Positions 35,047-43,017 of a DNA stretch of 64,000 nt are shown one piece after another. Every line of letters begins with the position of its first letter. The first letter of the stretch is position 1. The notes beneath the pieces are model-generated. The model searched no databases and was not told the DNA's origin. It saw nothing but the letters and a program-made list of their open reading frames with translations. The position numbers and the translations under genes were made by a program. The DNA comes from Streptomyces sp. CB03234 (GTDB lineage: Bacteria > Actinomycetota > Actinomycetes > Streptomycetales > Streptomycetaceae), in contig NZ_LIYH01000003.1 in NCBI RefSeq assembly GCF_001905885.1, positions 620,001 to 684,000 of the forward strand, written 5' to 3'.

Positions 35047-36532
35047 GCTCATTCCCCCTGTCACTGCCGGCTGCCCGGTTGCGGAGATTTTTCCGGTCGA
35101 CCTTTCCGGCGGCATTGCGCGGCAGACTCGCGACGACCTCGAAATGAACGGGGCGTTTGTACCGGGCGAGATGCCGGCGTGTCAGTTCCCGCAGGGACGC
35201 GTCGAGCGCCGCGGTGTCGTCGTCCGCCGCGACCACATAGGCGAACGGAAGCTCGCCCCACTCCTCGCTCGGTGTCCCGACGACGCAGGCCTCGCGCACC
35301 GCGGGATGGCCGAGGAGGACGTGCTCGACCTCCGTGGGGAAGATTTTCTGGCCGCCACGGACGATGACGTCCTTCACGCGCCCGGTGAGGTGGACGTACC
35401 CCTGCTCGTCGACCGTCCCGAGGTCGCCCGTACGCACCCAGCCGTCCTGGAGGGTTTCCTCCGTGGCGCCGGGATCGTTCCAGTACCCGCTCATGACGCC
35501 GGGGCCGCGCACCCACAGTTCGCCGTCGCGGCTCCGGATGACGGTGCCCAGGAGGGCCCGGCCCACGGACGCGGCAGGGCCCCGGGCTTCTCCGGTCGTG
35601 TAGTCCTGGTCGGCGGGCGGGAGCGTCGCGACGACGCCCCCGGCTTCCGTCAGGCCGTACGCCTGGCGGAAGGCGCAGCCCCACGCCGCCCGCGCTTCCA
35701 GGAGCAGCGGCCGGGGCATCGGCGCCGCGCCGTAGATGACCTCCCGGAGGCGGCCGAGGCCGGTTCGCGAGGACCCTTGGGCCTTCAGGACGAACCTGAG
35801 CATGTCCGGTACGAGGAAGAGGTGCGTGACCTGTGCGCGGCGGATCGTGGCGAGGCACTCCAGCGGGGAGAACATCCGCATGAGCGCCACCGTCGCACCG
35901 GCGGCCATGTACATGAGCGGGAACACCATCGCCCCGTGGGACAGCGGGCCGCAGTGCAGGAAGACGATGTCCGTCTCCGGCATGACCTCGGCCAGGTATC
36001 CCAGGGTCACCGAGCGCAGCGAGCGGTGGTCGACGCGGACGCCCTTGGGCCGGCCCGTGGTCGCCGAGGTCTGGAGGACGAACAGCAGCTCGTCGTCGGG
36101 GACCTCACGCGCCGGGAGGCGGGGCCGGCACGAGACGGCCTCCGCGTAGGCGCTGCTTCCGTACAGCAGGACGGGGCAGTCGAAGGGGTGGTCCGCCGTC
36201 CCCGGGAGTCCCTCTTCCCCGACGACGGCGGAAACGCCGTACTCCTTGACGACGGCGGCGACTTCGTCCGCGACGGCCCCGTAGTGGACGGGTACCGCCG
36301 CCGCTCCGATCTTGCCGAGGGCGAAGTAGGTCTCGAGCACCTCGAGGCGGTTGTGCGAGACGACCGCGACCCGGTGGCCGCGCTCGATGCCCATGGCCAG
36401 GAAGGTGGTGGCCAGGCTGTCGGTCCGGCGGTCCAACTCGGCGTAGGTGACCTGTCGTTCCCCGTCGAGGACCGCGACCCGGTCGCCGTGGCGCTGCCGG
36501 CCTCTCTCCAGAAGCTGTGCCATCCAGGACAT
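35033..36532 (-). CDS. Acyl/aryl-AMP ligase (ANL superfamily)
   Basis: 499 residues from the ATG at 36532, with GGGGGAG eight bases upstream. The P-loop reads LQTSATTGRPKG (about residue 160), then YGLTEAGG, WVRTGDLGTVDEQGYVHLTGRVKDVI and AAGKVDR with the catalytic Lys near residue 480. The substrate-pocket segment is LSHGAMVFPL, lacking the Asp that binds the alpha-amino group in amino-acid adenylases, so a simple acyl or aromatic acid (for example an anthranilate-type acid) is more likely than tryptophan. It should load the overlapping ACP gene product. It heads the six-gene minus operon. Confidence 0.88.
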   Translation of the reverse strand: MSWMAQLLERGRQRHGDRVAVLDGERQVTYAELDRRTDSLATTFLAMGIERGHRVAVVSHNRLEVLETYFALGKIGAAAVPVHYGAVADEVAAVVKEYGVSAVVGEEGLPGTADHPFDCPVLLYGSSAYAEAVSCRPRLPAREVPDDELLFVLQTSATTGRPKGVRVDHRSLRSVTLGYLAEVMPETDIVFLHCGPLSHGAMVFPLMYMAAGATVALMRMFSPLECLATIRRAQVTHLFLVPDMLRFVLKAQGSSRTGLGRLREVIYGAAPMPRPLLLEARAAWGCAFRQAYGLTEAGGVVATLPPADQDYTTGEARGPAASVGRALLGTVIRSRDGELWVRGPGVMSGYWNDPGATEETLQDGWVRTGDLGTVDEQGYVHLTGRVKDVIVRGGQKIFPTEVEHVLLGHPAVREACVVGTPSEEWGELPFAYVVAADDDTAALDASLRELTRRHLARYKRPVHFEVVASLPRNAAGKVDRKNLRNRAAGSDRGNEHGER

Positions 36533-36607
36533 GACGAGATCTCCCCCCTGACTCGGCCTGATTCCCGGCGCAACACCTCTGGGAAGATATTTCGCCAGTT
36601 GATCGCG

Positions 36608-36664
36608 AAAGGCACGTTGCCGGACAGCTCCCCGCGCCAACAACCCTCATTTTGCGGGGGTACC
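36608..36664 (+). repeat. Left arm of 57-bp imperfect inverted repeat
   Basis: It begins AAAGGCACGTTGCCGGACAG and ends TTTGCGGGGGTACC. Its reverse complement recurs at 36751-36806, with differences concentrated in the middle (36630-36638) and one base at 36648. The arm points toward the ligase operon. Confidence 0.9.
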
Positions 36665-36750
36665 TCAGCAGCGGGACATCTGCTAAAGGGATCGCCTGCC
36701 GGTGGGGGGCGATCGAGGGGGCGGGACCCTAACATACGTGCGGACCCATA

Positions 36751-36806
36751 GGTACCCCCGCAAAATCAGGGTTGTTGTGGCCAACGCTGTCCGGCAACGT
36801 GCCTTT
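36751..36806 (-). repeat. Right arm of 57-bp imperfect inverted repeat
   Basis: It begins GGTACCCCCGCAAAATCAGG and ends GTCCGGCAACGTGCCTTT, the mirror of 36608-36664. The 86 bp between the arms hold no ORF. The arm points toward the P450/terpenoid operon. Confidence 0.9.
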
Positions 36807-36833
36807 GGTACACAAGCGATTGGTACAAAGCGA
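36805..36833 (+). repeat. Tandem direct repeats, possible activator site
   Basis: TTGGTACACAAGCGA (36805-36819) is followed at once by TTGGTACAAAGCGA (36820-36833). It starts at the end of the right inverted-repeat arm, and only the side facing the P450 operon has it. Confidence 0.7.
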
Positions 36834-36835
36834 TC

Positions 36836-36904
36836 CAAGCGTGAGTCGATTCCGGCGTGGCCGCATCGCAACCGGGCGATGCGGCCACGCCATCATCACG
36901 CTTG
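36836..36904 (+). promoter_or_regulatory. Long hairpin in 5' region of terpenoid operon
   Basis: GGCGTGGCCGCATCGC (36854-36869) pairs perfectly with 36876-36891 around a 6-nt loop. Outer arms CAAGCGTGA (36836) and TCACGCTTG (36896-36904) extend the symmetry. Lying just upstream of a leader ORF, it may be an attenuator or an operator. Confidence 0.75.
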
Positions 36905-36927
36905 TCCATTCGTCACGGGGGAAACTG

Positions 36928-37035
36928 ATGACGTCGCGCAGGTCCGTGCTGCTCTTCCGGCCGGCCTCGGGTGTGACCTCCTCCCGATCGCCTTTCTTCA
37001 TTCCGTCACAGGCCACACCGCACAGATCGGAATGA
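36928..37035 (+). CDS. 35-residue leader peptide candidate
   Basis: The ATG at 36928 has GGGGGAAA seven bases upstream. The frame ends at TGA 37033-37035, four bases before the P450 ATG. The peptide is Ser/Arg/Pro-rich (MTSRRSVLLFRPASG...) with no known family. It is in a different frame from the P450. A role in translational coupling or attenuation with the upstream hairpin is inference; it could also be chance. Confidence 0.45.
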   Translation: MTSRRSVLLFRPASGVTSSRSPFFIPSQATPHRSE

Positions 37036-37039
37036 CGCC

Positions 37040-38230
37040 ATGGACCACATACTCGACTACCCACACGCGGCGGACCACGCGGGCGACCTGCCACCGGAGC
37101 TGGACGAGCTGCGGGCGCGCGAGCCCGTCTCCCGCGTCCGCCTCCCGGACGGCAGGACCGCCTGGCTCGTGACCCGTCACGACGACGTGCGCACCGTGCT
37201 CTCCGGTGAGAAGTTCACCCGCGACATGTCGGCGGGGAGCGGCGCGGCGGCCACCGAGCCGGGTCGCGGCACGACGCGTACCGTCAACATGGACGGCCGT
37301 GCGCACCTCGAACTGCGGGGACTGGTGTCGAAGGCGTTCGGCGTACGGCGGATCGACGGCATGCGGCCGCGTGTCCAGGAACTGACGGACCGGCTGTTCG
37401 ACTCCTTGGAGGAGGCGGGGCCGCCCGCGGACCTGGTCCGGCACGTCGCCGCTCCGCTGCCGGCCCTCGTCATCTGCGAGCTGCTCGGATTCCCCACCGA
37501 GGACCACGCCGCGCTCAGCCGGTTGTGCGACCGCATCACCACCGTGGGCGGCGGCCCCGACCAGTCGGCGTGGCGGGAGCTCAGCGCCTTCGTCGACCGC
37601 ACCGTCCGGGCCAGGCGCGCGGGGCCCGGAGAGGGCCGCGCGTCGGATCCCGATGTGCTGAGCGTGCTGATCCGCGCCCACGACGAGGCACGCCTCACCG
37701 AGGAGGAGCTGGTCTCCCTCACCGTCGTCATCCTGGCGGGCGGGCTGGAGACGACGCAGACCGCGATCAGCGCCGGGCTGCTCAGGCTCTTCCGCAACCC
37801 CGACCAGTGGAAGAGGCTGCGCGACGACCCGGGACTCCTCGATCCGGCGATCGAGGAGATACTCCGCTACCAGCCGGTCGTCGACCTCAACCGCCTCCAG
37901 ATGGCGACCGAGGACGTATGGCTGGGTGGCCGGCTTGTGCCGGCGGGCGACCTCGTGCAGATATCCATCAACTCCGCCAACCGCGACGACGGGATCTTCC
38001 CCGAGGCGGCACGCTTCGACATCGCGCGGCAGCCGAACCCGCACCTCGCGTTCGGCCACGGAGCGCACCACTGTCTCGGCGCGGCCCTGGCGCGGCTCGA
38101 ACTGAGGACGGTGTTCTCGACGATCCTCCGGCGCTTCCCGGGGCTCCGCCTGGCGGCGGCGCCGGAGAGCCTGCGCTGGCGGGGCGGCCACGTGACGCTG
38201 GGCCTGGAGGAACTGCCCGTGACCTGGTGA
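37040..38230 (+). CDS. Cytochrome P450
   Basis: 396 residues. Helix I has VILAGGLETTQTA, helix K EEILRY, and the heme loop FGHGAHHCLG with Cys near residue 345. It is a soluble class I bacterial P450. First structural gene of the seven-gene plus operon, 45 bp before the FAH-family gene. A late or early oxidation of the prenylated aromatic is a reasonable inference, and the substrate is unknown. Confidence 0.92.
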   Translation: MDHILDYPHAADHAGDLPPELDELRAREPVSRVRLPDGRTAWLVTRHDDVRTVLSGEKFTRDMSAGSGAAATEPGRGTTRTVNMDGRAHLELRGLVSKAFGVRRIDGMRPRVQELTDRLFDSLEEAGPPADLVRHVAAPLPALVICELLGFPTEDHAALSRLCDRITTVGGGPDQSAWRELSAFVDRTVRARRAGPGEGRASDPDVLSVLIRAHDEARLTEEELVSLTVVILAGGLETTQTAISAGLLRLFRNPDQWKRLRDDPGLLDPAIEEILRYQPVVDLNRLQMATEDVWLGGRLVPAGDLVQISINSANRDDGIFPEAARFDIARQPNPHLAFGHGAHHCLGAALARLELRTVFSTILRRFPGLRLAAAPESLRWRGGHVTLGLEELPVTW

Positions 38231-38275
38231 GGCCCTCCTCGCGCCCCCTCCACGGCCAGGAAGGAACGTTCCATC

Positions 38276-39127
38276 ATGCTTGTCTGCAGATACGGCGACG
38301 GCGGTGGACGCGGATACGGCCGCGTCGACCGTGATCACGACGGTGACCGCGTGGTCCCCGTCGCGTACGACGGCGCGACCGGGCGCTGGGTGCCGCGCGC
38401 GGGCCGCGCGCGCCCGGTCGGTGAGGTCACGCTCCTGCCGCCCGCCGAGCCGACCAAGATCGCGTGCATCGCCCTCAACCACACCTCCGGCGGCGGACCG
38501 GCTGCCGGGGGCGGGCGCCCGGCGGGCGCCGCCTCCTCCCCCGTGCTGCTGAAGCCGCCGTCGTCACTGGCCGGGCCCGGGGACGCCGTCGGCCACCCGG
38601 GAGCCGCCTGGGAGCTGAAGCACGAGGCCGAGCTGGCGGTCGTGATCGGGGTGCGCTGCAAGCGGGTTCGCCCCGAGTACGCGGCGGAGGTCGTGGCGGG
38701 CTACACGTGCGCGAACGACCTGACGGCGTACGCGAAAGCCCCACCGGACGCGGGCAACGGTTCCGCGCCGGCGGCGTACCCGCCCCTCTGGGCGAAACAC
38801 TTCGACCGCTTCACGCCCCTGGGTCCCTGGCTGGCGACGGACCTGGATCCGGCGGGCGTCGAGATCACCTGCCAGGTGGACGGCGAGACCAGGCAGCGTG
38901 GCAGCACCCGCGACCTCATCACCCCGGTCCACGAGGTCATCGCCGTGGTCAGCGAGCACATGACGCTGGAGCCCGGTGACGTGATCCTCACCGGGACGCC
39001 CGCGGGCTCCGGGCCGCTGTCGCCCGGCGACCGGGTCGAGGTGTCGATCGGCGGCATCGGCACGCTCCGCAACACCATCGCCGTGGTCGCCGCGGATCAC
39101 GCAGCGAGTGAAGAAAGGCCGTGTTGA
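38276..39127 (+). CDS. Fumarylacetoacetate-hydrolase-family protein
   Basis: 283 residues from the ATG at 38276, preceded by AGGAAGGAACG. The FAH fold is marked by IALNHTSGG, LLKPPSSLAGPGD, HEAELAVVIG (metal-binding Glu pair), GYTCANDLTAY and GDVILTGTPAG. Family members hydrolyse or decarboxylate beta-keto acids, hydrate 2-keto-4-enoates or tautomerise oxaloacetate with a divalent metal. Within a prenyl-aromatic cluster it could act on an aromatic ring-derived keto acid, which is inference. The N-terminal 50 residues are Gly/Arg-rich and lack similarity to anything I recognise. Confidence 0.83.
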   Translation: MLVCRYGDGGGRGYGRVDRDHDGDRVVPVAYDGATGRWVPRAGRARPVGEVTLLPPAEPTKIACIALNHTSGGGPAAGGGRPAGAASSPVLLKPPSSLAGPGDAVGHPGAAWELKHEAELAVVIGVRCKRVRPEYAAEVVAGYTCANDLTAYAKAPPDAGNGSAPAAYPPLWAKHFDRFTPLGPWLATDLDPAGVEITCQVDGETRQRGSTRDLITPVHEVIAVVSEHMTLEPGDVILTGTPAGSGPLSPGDRVEVSIGGIGTLRNTIAVVAADHAASEERPC

Positions 39128-39130
39128 ACG

Positions 39131-40162
39131 ATGACGACGACTGACTACGAACCCCCCATGGGCCGGACACATCTGCCGGACTTCCCCGCGTCGCCCGCCG
39201 GGCACGACCTCCTGCACCGGGATCTGCTGAGGATCTGGGGCGGACAGGACGACCAGTTGGGCCGCATCGCCGAGTACGCCCTGGTCCCGCCCGGGAAGAT
39301 GCTCCGCCCGCTGCTGGTACTCGAATCGGCACGGTGTGCCGGAGGCCGTCCGGAGGACCTCACCGAACTGGCCCTGGCCGTCGAGTACCTGCATGTGGCC
39401 ACCCTCATCCACGACGACATCATCGACGGCGACGACATGCGCCGTGGCCGTCCTTCCGTCCAGGCCGCCTTCGGTGTTCCCTCCGCCATCGTCGCCGGCG
39501 ACGGGCTGATCCTGGAGACCTTCGCCACCCTGACCGGCGCGCGGCCCGAGGGTGTCACGGACGCCGCCGTCGTGGCGGTGGTTTCCGTGCTGGCCAGGGC
39601 CGGAGTGAGCCTGTGCCGCGGCCAGTTGCTGGAGTCGGAGTACGTCGGCGACCTGAACTGCACCGTGGACCAGTACCTGGTGATGGCCCGGCTGAAGACC
39701 GGTGTGCTCTTCGAGTCGGCCTGCCGCATCGGGGCGATCCTCGCCACCGACCGGCCGGAGTGGATCGACGCCCTGGGCGTGTTCGGGGAGCAGCTGGGCA
39801 CCGCGTTCCAGGTCCGGGACGACCTGCTGGCGTTCGACGACTCCCCCGCGCTCCTCGGCAAACCGCGCGAGAGCGACCTGCACAACCGCCGCCCCACCCT
39901 GCCGGTGCTGCTGGCGTACGAGCGGGCCGGCGACGACGACCGCAAGGAGCTGGAGCGCGTCTTCCGCGACGAACGCCCCCATGACGACGCCTACGCGCTG
40001 GTGCGCGACGTCGTGGAGCGGACCGGCGCCCGTGAGGCGGCCGGGGACCACGCCGCGCGGATGATCGGACGGGCCAAGGACAGCCTCACGAGGCTGCCCG
40101 CGGGGAAGGGCGCCGACACCCTGGGGACCATCGCGGACTACGCGTCCGGGAGAAGGTTCTGA
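39131..40162 (+). CDS. Trans-polyprenyl diphosphate synthase (GGPP synthase-like)
   Basis: 343 residues. The first Asp-rich motif DDIID is at 95-99 and the second is QVRDDLLAFD near residue 235. PPGKMLRPLL corresponds to the GKxxRP IPP-binding segment. At the fifth position upstream of the first Asp-rich motif the residue is Ala90, not aromatic; in this family that favours C20 or longer products over farnesyl diphosphate. It is 2 bp from the UbiA gene and 4 bp after the FAH gene. The likely role is to supply GGPP (possibly C25) to the UbiA enzyme. Confidence 0.9.
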   Translation: MTTTDYEPPMGRTHLPDFPASPAGHDLLHRDLLRIWGGQDDQLGRIAEYALVPPGKMLRPLLVLESARCAGGRPEDLTELALAVEYLHVATLIHDDIIDGDDMRRGRPSVQAAFGVPSAIVAGDGLILETFATLTGARPEGVTDAAVVAVVSVLARAGVSLCRGQLLESEYVGDLNCTVDQYLVMARLKTGVLFESACRIGAILATDRPEWIDALGVFGEQLGTAFQVRDDLLAFDDSPALLGKPRESDLHNRRPTLPVLLAYERAGDDDRKELERVFRDERPHDDAYALVRDVVERTGAREAAGDHAARMIGRAKDSLTRLPAGKGADTLGTIADYASGRRF

Positions 40163-40163
40163 C

Positions 40164-41183
40164 ATGCGACGCGGCAGCCGGTTCGGGAACGTCCTCGCCG
40201 CGCACGTGCGGACGTGGCGCCCGTACACCCTCTGGTACGTCGGTCTGGTCGGCCTGGCCGGCGCGGCCCTGGCCGCCGACCGGCACACGCCCGGGCGCCT
40301 GGCCGCGGCATGGCTCGTGCCCACCCTGGTGTGGCTGGCGGCGCACTATCTGGGCGACTACCTCGATCGCGACCTCGACGCGATCAGCAAGCCCCAACGC
40401 CCCATACCGTCGGGGCAGCTGCGGCCCTCCACCGCGGTCGTCTGCGGTGTGGTCCTGACCTGCGGCGGGCTGGCCGTCGGCCTGAGCGTCAACGGGCTCA
40501 CGGTGTTCCTGCTGGCCGGCGGGGTCGGCGGGGCGATGGCGTACAACGGCTTCTTCAAGGCGCGGGGGCTGTGGGGAAACGTTGTCCGCGGCGCGCTCAC
40601 CGGCGCGGCCTTCGTGTTCGGCGCGATGATGGCCGTACGGACCCCACCGCTCGAACTGCTGCTGTTCGTGGTGGTGTTCTGGGCCCACGACGCCGCGTCC
40701 AACCTCGTCGGGACGCTGCGGGACGTCGCCGGGGACCGCGAGGGCGGTTACGTCACCTTCGCGGTGCGCCACGGGCCGCGGCGGGCGGCGGGCGCCGCGG
40801 CGGCCCTCTACGCCCTGGCCGTCGCGACGGCGGTGGCGGGGACGTTCCTCGTGCCGCGCGACCGGGCGGCGTACCTCCTCGGGATCCTGCTCGCCGCGGT
40901 GCTCGGGGCGTACGCCTTCCGGATGCTGTACGCCGCGGGGCGTGCCCTGACCTCGCGCACCGCCCTCCGCTCCCACGAAGTGCTCGTCGTCGAGCGGCTC
41001 GTGCTGGCCGCCGCCCTGCTGGTGCCGGGCCTCGGACTGCCGACGGCGCTCGGGCTCCTCGTACCCGTACTCGTCGTCACTCTCACCACTCAGCGTGTGA
41101 TGCGCTCCCGGCACGAGTTCTCGCCGGACGGCCGCGCACACTCCGCAGACGGCCCCGCGGCTCCGCCCGCCTTCCAGCGCTAG
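40164..41183 (+). CDS. UbiA-family membrane prenyltransferase
   Basis: 339 residues, about eight or nine hydrophobic segments. The first Asp-rich motif is GDYLDRDLD (normally NDxxDxxxD; the Asn is Gly here) near residue 75, followed by KPQRPIPSG. The second motif is RDVAGDREGG near residue 190. UbiA proteins attach a prenyl chain to an aromatic or glycerol-phosphate acceptor. Between a GGPP-type synthase and a cyclase/epoxidase pair this one should build a C-prenylated aromatic. The last 30 residues are hydrophilic and poorly conserved. A terpene-cyclase activity, known for some UbiA members, cannot be excluded. Confidence 0.88.
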   Translation: MRRGSRFGNVLAAHVRTWRPYTLWYVGLVGLAGAALAADRHTPGRLAAAWLVPTLVWLAAHYLGDYLDRDLDAISKPQRPIPSGQLRPSTAVVCGVVLTCGGLAVGLSVNGLTVFLLAGGVGGAMAYNGFFKARGLWGNVVRGALTGAAFVFGAMMAVRTPPLELLLFVVVFWAHDAASNLVGTLRDVAGDREGGYVTFAVRHGPRRAAGAAAALYALAVATAVAGTFLVPRDRAAYLLGILLAAVLGAYAFRMLYAAGRALTSRTALRSHEVLVVERLVLAAALLVPGLGLPTALGLLVPVLVVTLTTQRVMRSRHEFSPDGRAHSADGPAAPPAFQR

Positions 41184-41202
41184 AGAAGGAGGACAGTCCC
41201 CC

Positions 41203-43017
41203 ATGTGCTCAGCTGTGGACGGTCGCGTCGAGAAGTCGGTCGCGAGGTCGGTCGCGAAGGCCGCCGAGGCCTTGTTCGAGGTGCAGCGGCCCGACGGCTC
41301 CTGGCCCAACAGGCGGCCCACCGCCGTGCTCGGTACGGCCGGCGCGCTGGCCGCGCTGCACGTCGCCGACCGCGAGCGCTCGAACGACCTCATCGAACGG
41401 GGAGCCGCCTGGCTGGCGGGCGCCCAGAACGCCGACGGCGGCTGGGGCGGGGTCGCCGGTGCCTCCACCCAGCTCGTACCCACCGTGATCGCGGCGGCGT
41501 CGCTGCACCTGGTGTCCCCGCACACCTCCCGGGAACCCGTACAGCGGGCCCTGGACCTGGTGAAGTCGTACGGCGGGACCGAGGCGCTCACCGATCCCGG
41601 CATGGCCCACATGGCCGCGACGTTCCTCGCGCTCGCCGGGCTCCAGGACCAGCAGGCCTCCCGGCGCATCCCGCTCGAACTGCTCCTGCTGCCCCAGCGG
41701 CTGTGGCGACGCCGCCTGTCCTTCCGCGTCGCGCCCTTCGTCGCGATGGCCTTCATCCAGGCGCGCCACAGCCCGCCGGAAGCGCGGCTTCAGCGGCTGC
41801 TGGACCGGCTGGCCAGGCCCGCCGGGCTGCGCACGCTCGCGCGGGTGGAACGAGGCGAGAACGCCCGCGGCGGCTACGGCGGGGACAACTGGCTGGCCGC
41901 GGTGGTGTGCCTGGGCCTCACCTGTGCCGGGGCGCCGCGCCGCGCGGTCCTCGACGCCGTCGGCTACCTGCGGGCGAACGCGCACCCCGACGGGTCCTGG
42001 CACATCATGCAGGGCCTCGACCTGATCGGCGGGTCGTACGTGGCACGCGGCCTGGCGGACGCCGGCTACCGCGCCGACCCCCGGCTGGTGCGGGCGAGGC
42101 AGTGGCTGCGCGGCTGTCAGCAGGAGGAGGCGTTCGAGGTCTACGGCGCTCCTCCCGGCGGCTGGGGCTGGGAGGGGCCGCGAGGTTGGCCGAACTTCCT
42201 CGACAGCGCCAACGTGCTGGCCGCGCTCGCGGCGGGCGGCGGCGAGGCGGGCACCGGCGACGGCGACGGCGACGTGGACACCGGCGAGGCGGGCACCGGC
42301 GACGGCGACGGCGACGTGGACACCGGCGAGGCGGGCGACGCGCACCTGCGCCGCGGGCTGCGCTGGCTGGTCTCGCGGCAGGACCGCAAGGGTTCCTGGG
42401 GGACCTTCGTCCCCGACACCACGCTCCCCAACGACGGCCCCTGCCCCTACGTCACCGCGCAGTCCGTCGAGGTCCTGCTCGACAGCGGCGTTTCCCGTCG
42501 GCACCCCGCGGTACGCAAGGCACTCGACTGGCTGCTCGCCCACCAGCGTGCCGACGGCACCTATGAGGCGCTGTGGTACCGGGGGCTCACCCCGGGTACC
42601 GCCATGGTGCTCGTGGCCCTCGGCCGCGCCGGACTCGCCGGCCACCCCGTCGCCCGGCGCGCCCGTGACGCCCTGCTGCGCAACCAACTCGCGGACGGTT
42701 CCTGGGGCCCTGGCGAGACGGGTACGCCGGGCGACGATCCTTCGCCGGGGACGGTGGAGGAGACGGCGTGGGCGCTGCGGGCGCTGCTGGCCTGCGGGGT
42801 GCCGGCCGACGACCCGCGCCTGCGCCGCGCGGCCGAATGGATCATGACCGCGCAACGGCCGGACGGCCGGTGGGACGCCAGTGCGGTGTGCGTGCACATC
42901 CGCGGCTTCGCCTATTACGTGGACGGCCTGATCGTCGACGGACTCGCCCTGAAGGCGCTCGGGGACTACCGCGGCGCGGTGGCCGCACTCCCGTACGAGG
43001 GGCAGGAGGCGTCATGA
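41203..43017 (+). CDS. Squalene/oxidosqualene-cyclase-like terpene cyclase with altered DxDD motif
   Basis: 604 residues from the ATG at 41203 (AGAAGGAGG upstream). Several QW-type repeats are visible (QRPDGSW, QNADGGWG, QDRKGSWG, QLADGSWG, QRPDGRW), the mark of class II triterpene cyclases. Where squalene-hopene cyclase has DVDDTA before a QW repeat, this protein has NFLDSA (331-336), so the proton-donor Asp is lost. An acidic 14-residue tandem repeat follows at once. With the coupled epoxidase, cyclisation may start from an epoxide rather than by direct alkene protonation; that is inference. The stop overlaps the FAD gene start. Confidence 0.85.
   Translation: MCSAVDGRVEKSVARSVAKAAEALFEVQRPDGSWPNRRPTAVLGTAGALAALHVADRERSNDLIERGAAWLAGAQNADGGWGGVAGASTQLVPTVIAAASLHLVSPHTSREPVQRALDLVKSYGGTEALTDPGMAHMAATFLALAGLQDQQASRRIPLELLLLPQRLWRRRLSFRVAPFVAMAFIQARHSPPEARLQRLLDRLARPAGLRTLARVERGENARGGYGGDNWLAAVVCLGLTCAGAPRRAVLDAVGYLRANAHPDGSWHIMQGLDLIGGSYVARGLADAGYRADPRLVRARQWLRGCQQEEAFEVYGAPPGGWGWEGPRGWPNFLDSANVLAALAAGGGEAGTGDGDGDVDTGEAGTGDGDGDVDTGEAGDAHLRRGLRWLVSRQDRKGSWGTFVPDTTLPNDGPCPYVTAQSVEVLLDSGVSRRHPAVRKALDWLLAHQRADGTYEALWYRGLTPGTAMVLVALGRAGLAGHPVARRARDALLRNQLADGSWGPGETGTPGDDPSPGTVEETAWALRALLACGVPADDPRLRRAAEWIMTAQRPDGRWDASAVCVHIRGFAYYVDGLIVDGLALKALGDYRGAVAALPYEGQEAS
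42244..42327 (+). repeat. 42-bp perfect tandem repeat inside the cyclase gene
   Basis: Two identical 42-bp units (42244-42285 and 42286-42327), each encoding EAGTGDGDGDVDTG, then a partial third (GAGGCGGGCGA). It sits about 17 codons after the NFLDSA motif and inserts an acidic Gly/Asp loop. Confidence 0.95.

Larger units (their letters stand above)
36533..37039. promoter_or_regulatory. Divergent control region of the two large operons
   Basis: 507 bp between the ligase and P450 operons. It contains a mirrored inverted repeat, a pair of direct repeats, a strong hairpin and a small leader ORF, annotated separately. Its density of symmetry is unlike any other intergenic region in the window. 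Confidence 0.8.

Noticed and set aside
35033..36532. Tryptophan-specific NRPS-type adenylase as in quinoxaline pathways
   Set aside because: The pocket segment LSHGAMVF lacks the Asp that binds the alpha-amino group, so a simple acid is likelier. The P450-hydrolase-TDO order still resembles that pathway.
36608..36806. MITE or insertion-sequence remnant
   Set aside because: No transposase, no target-site duplication visible, and each arm is aligned with a promoter.
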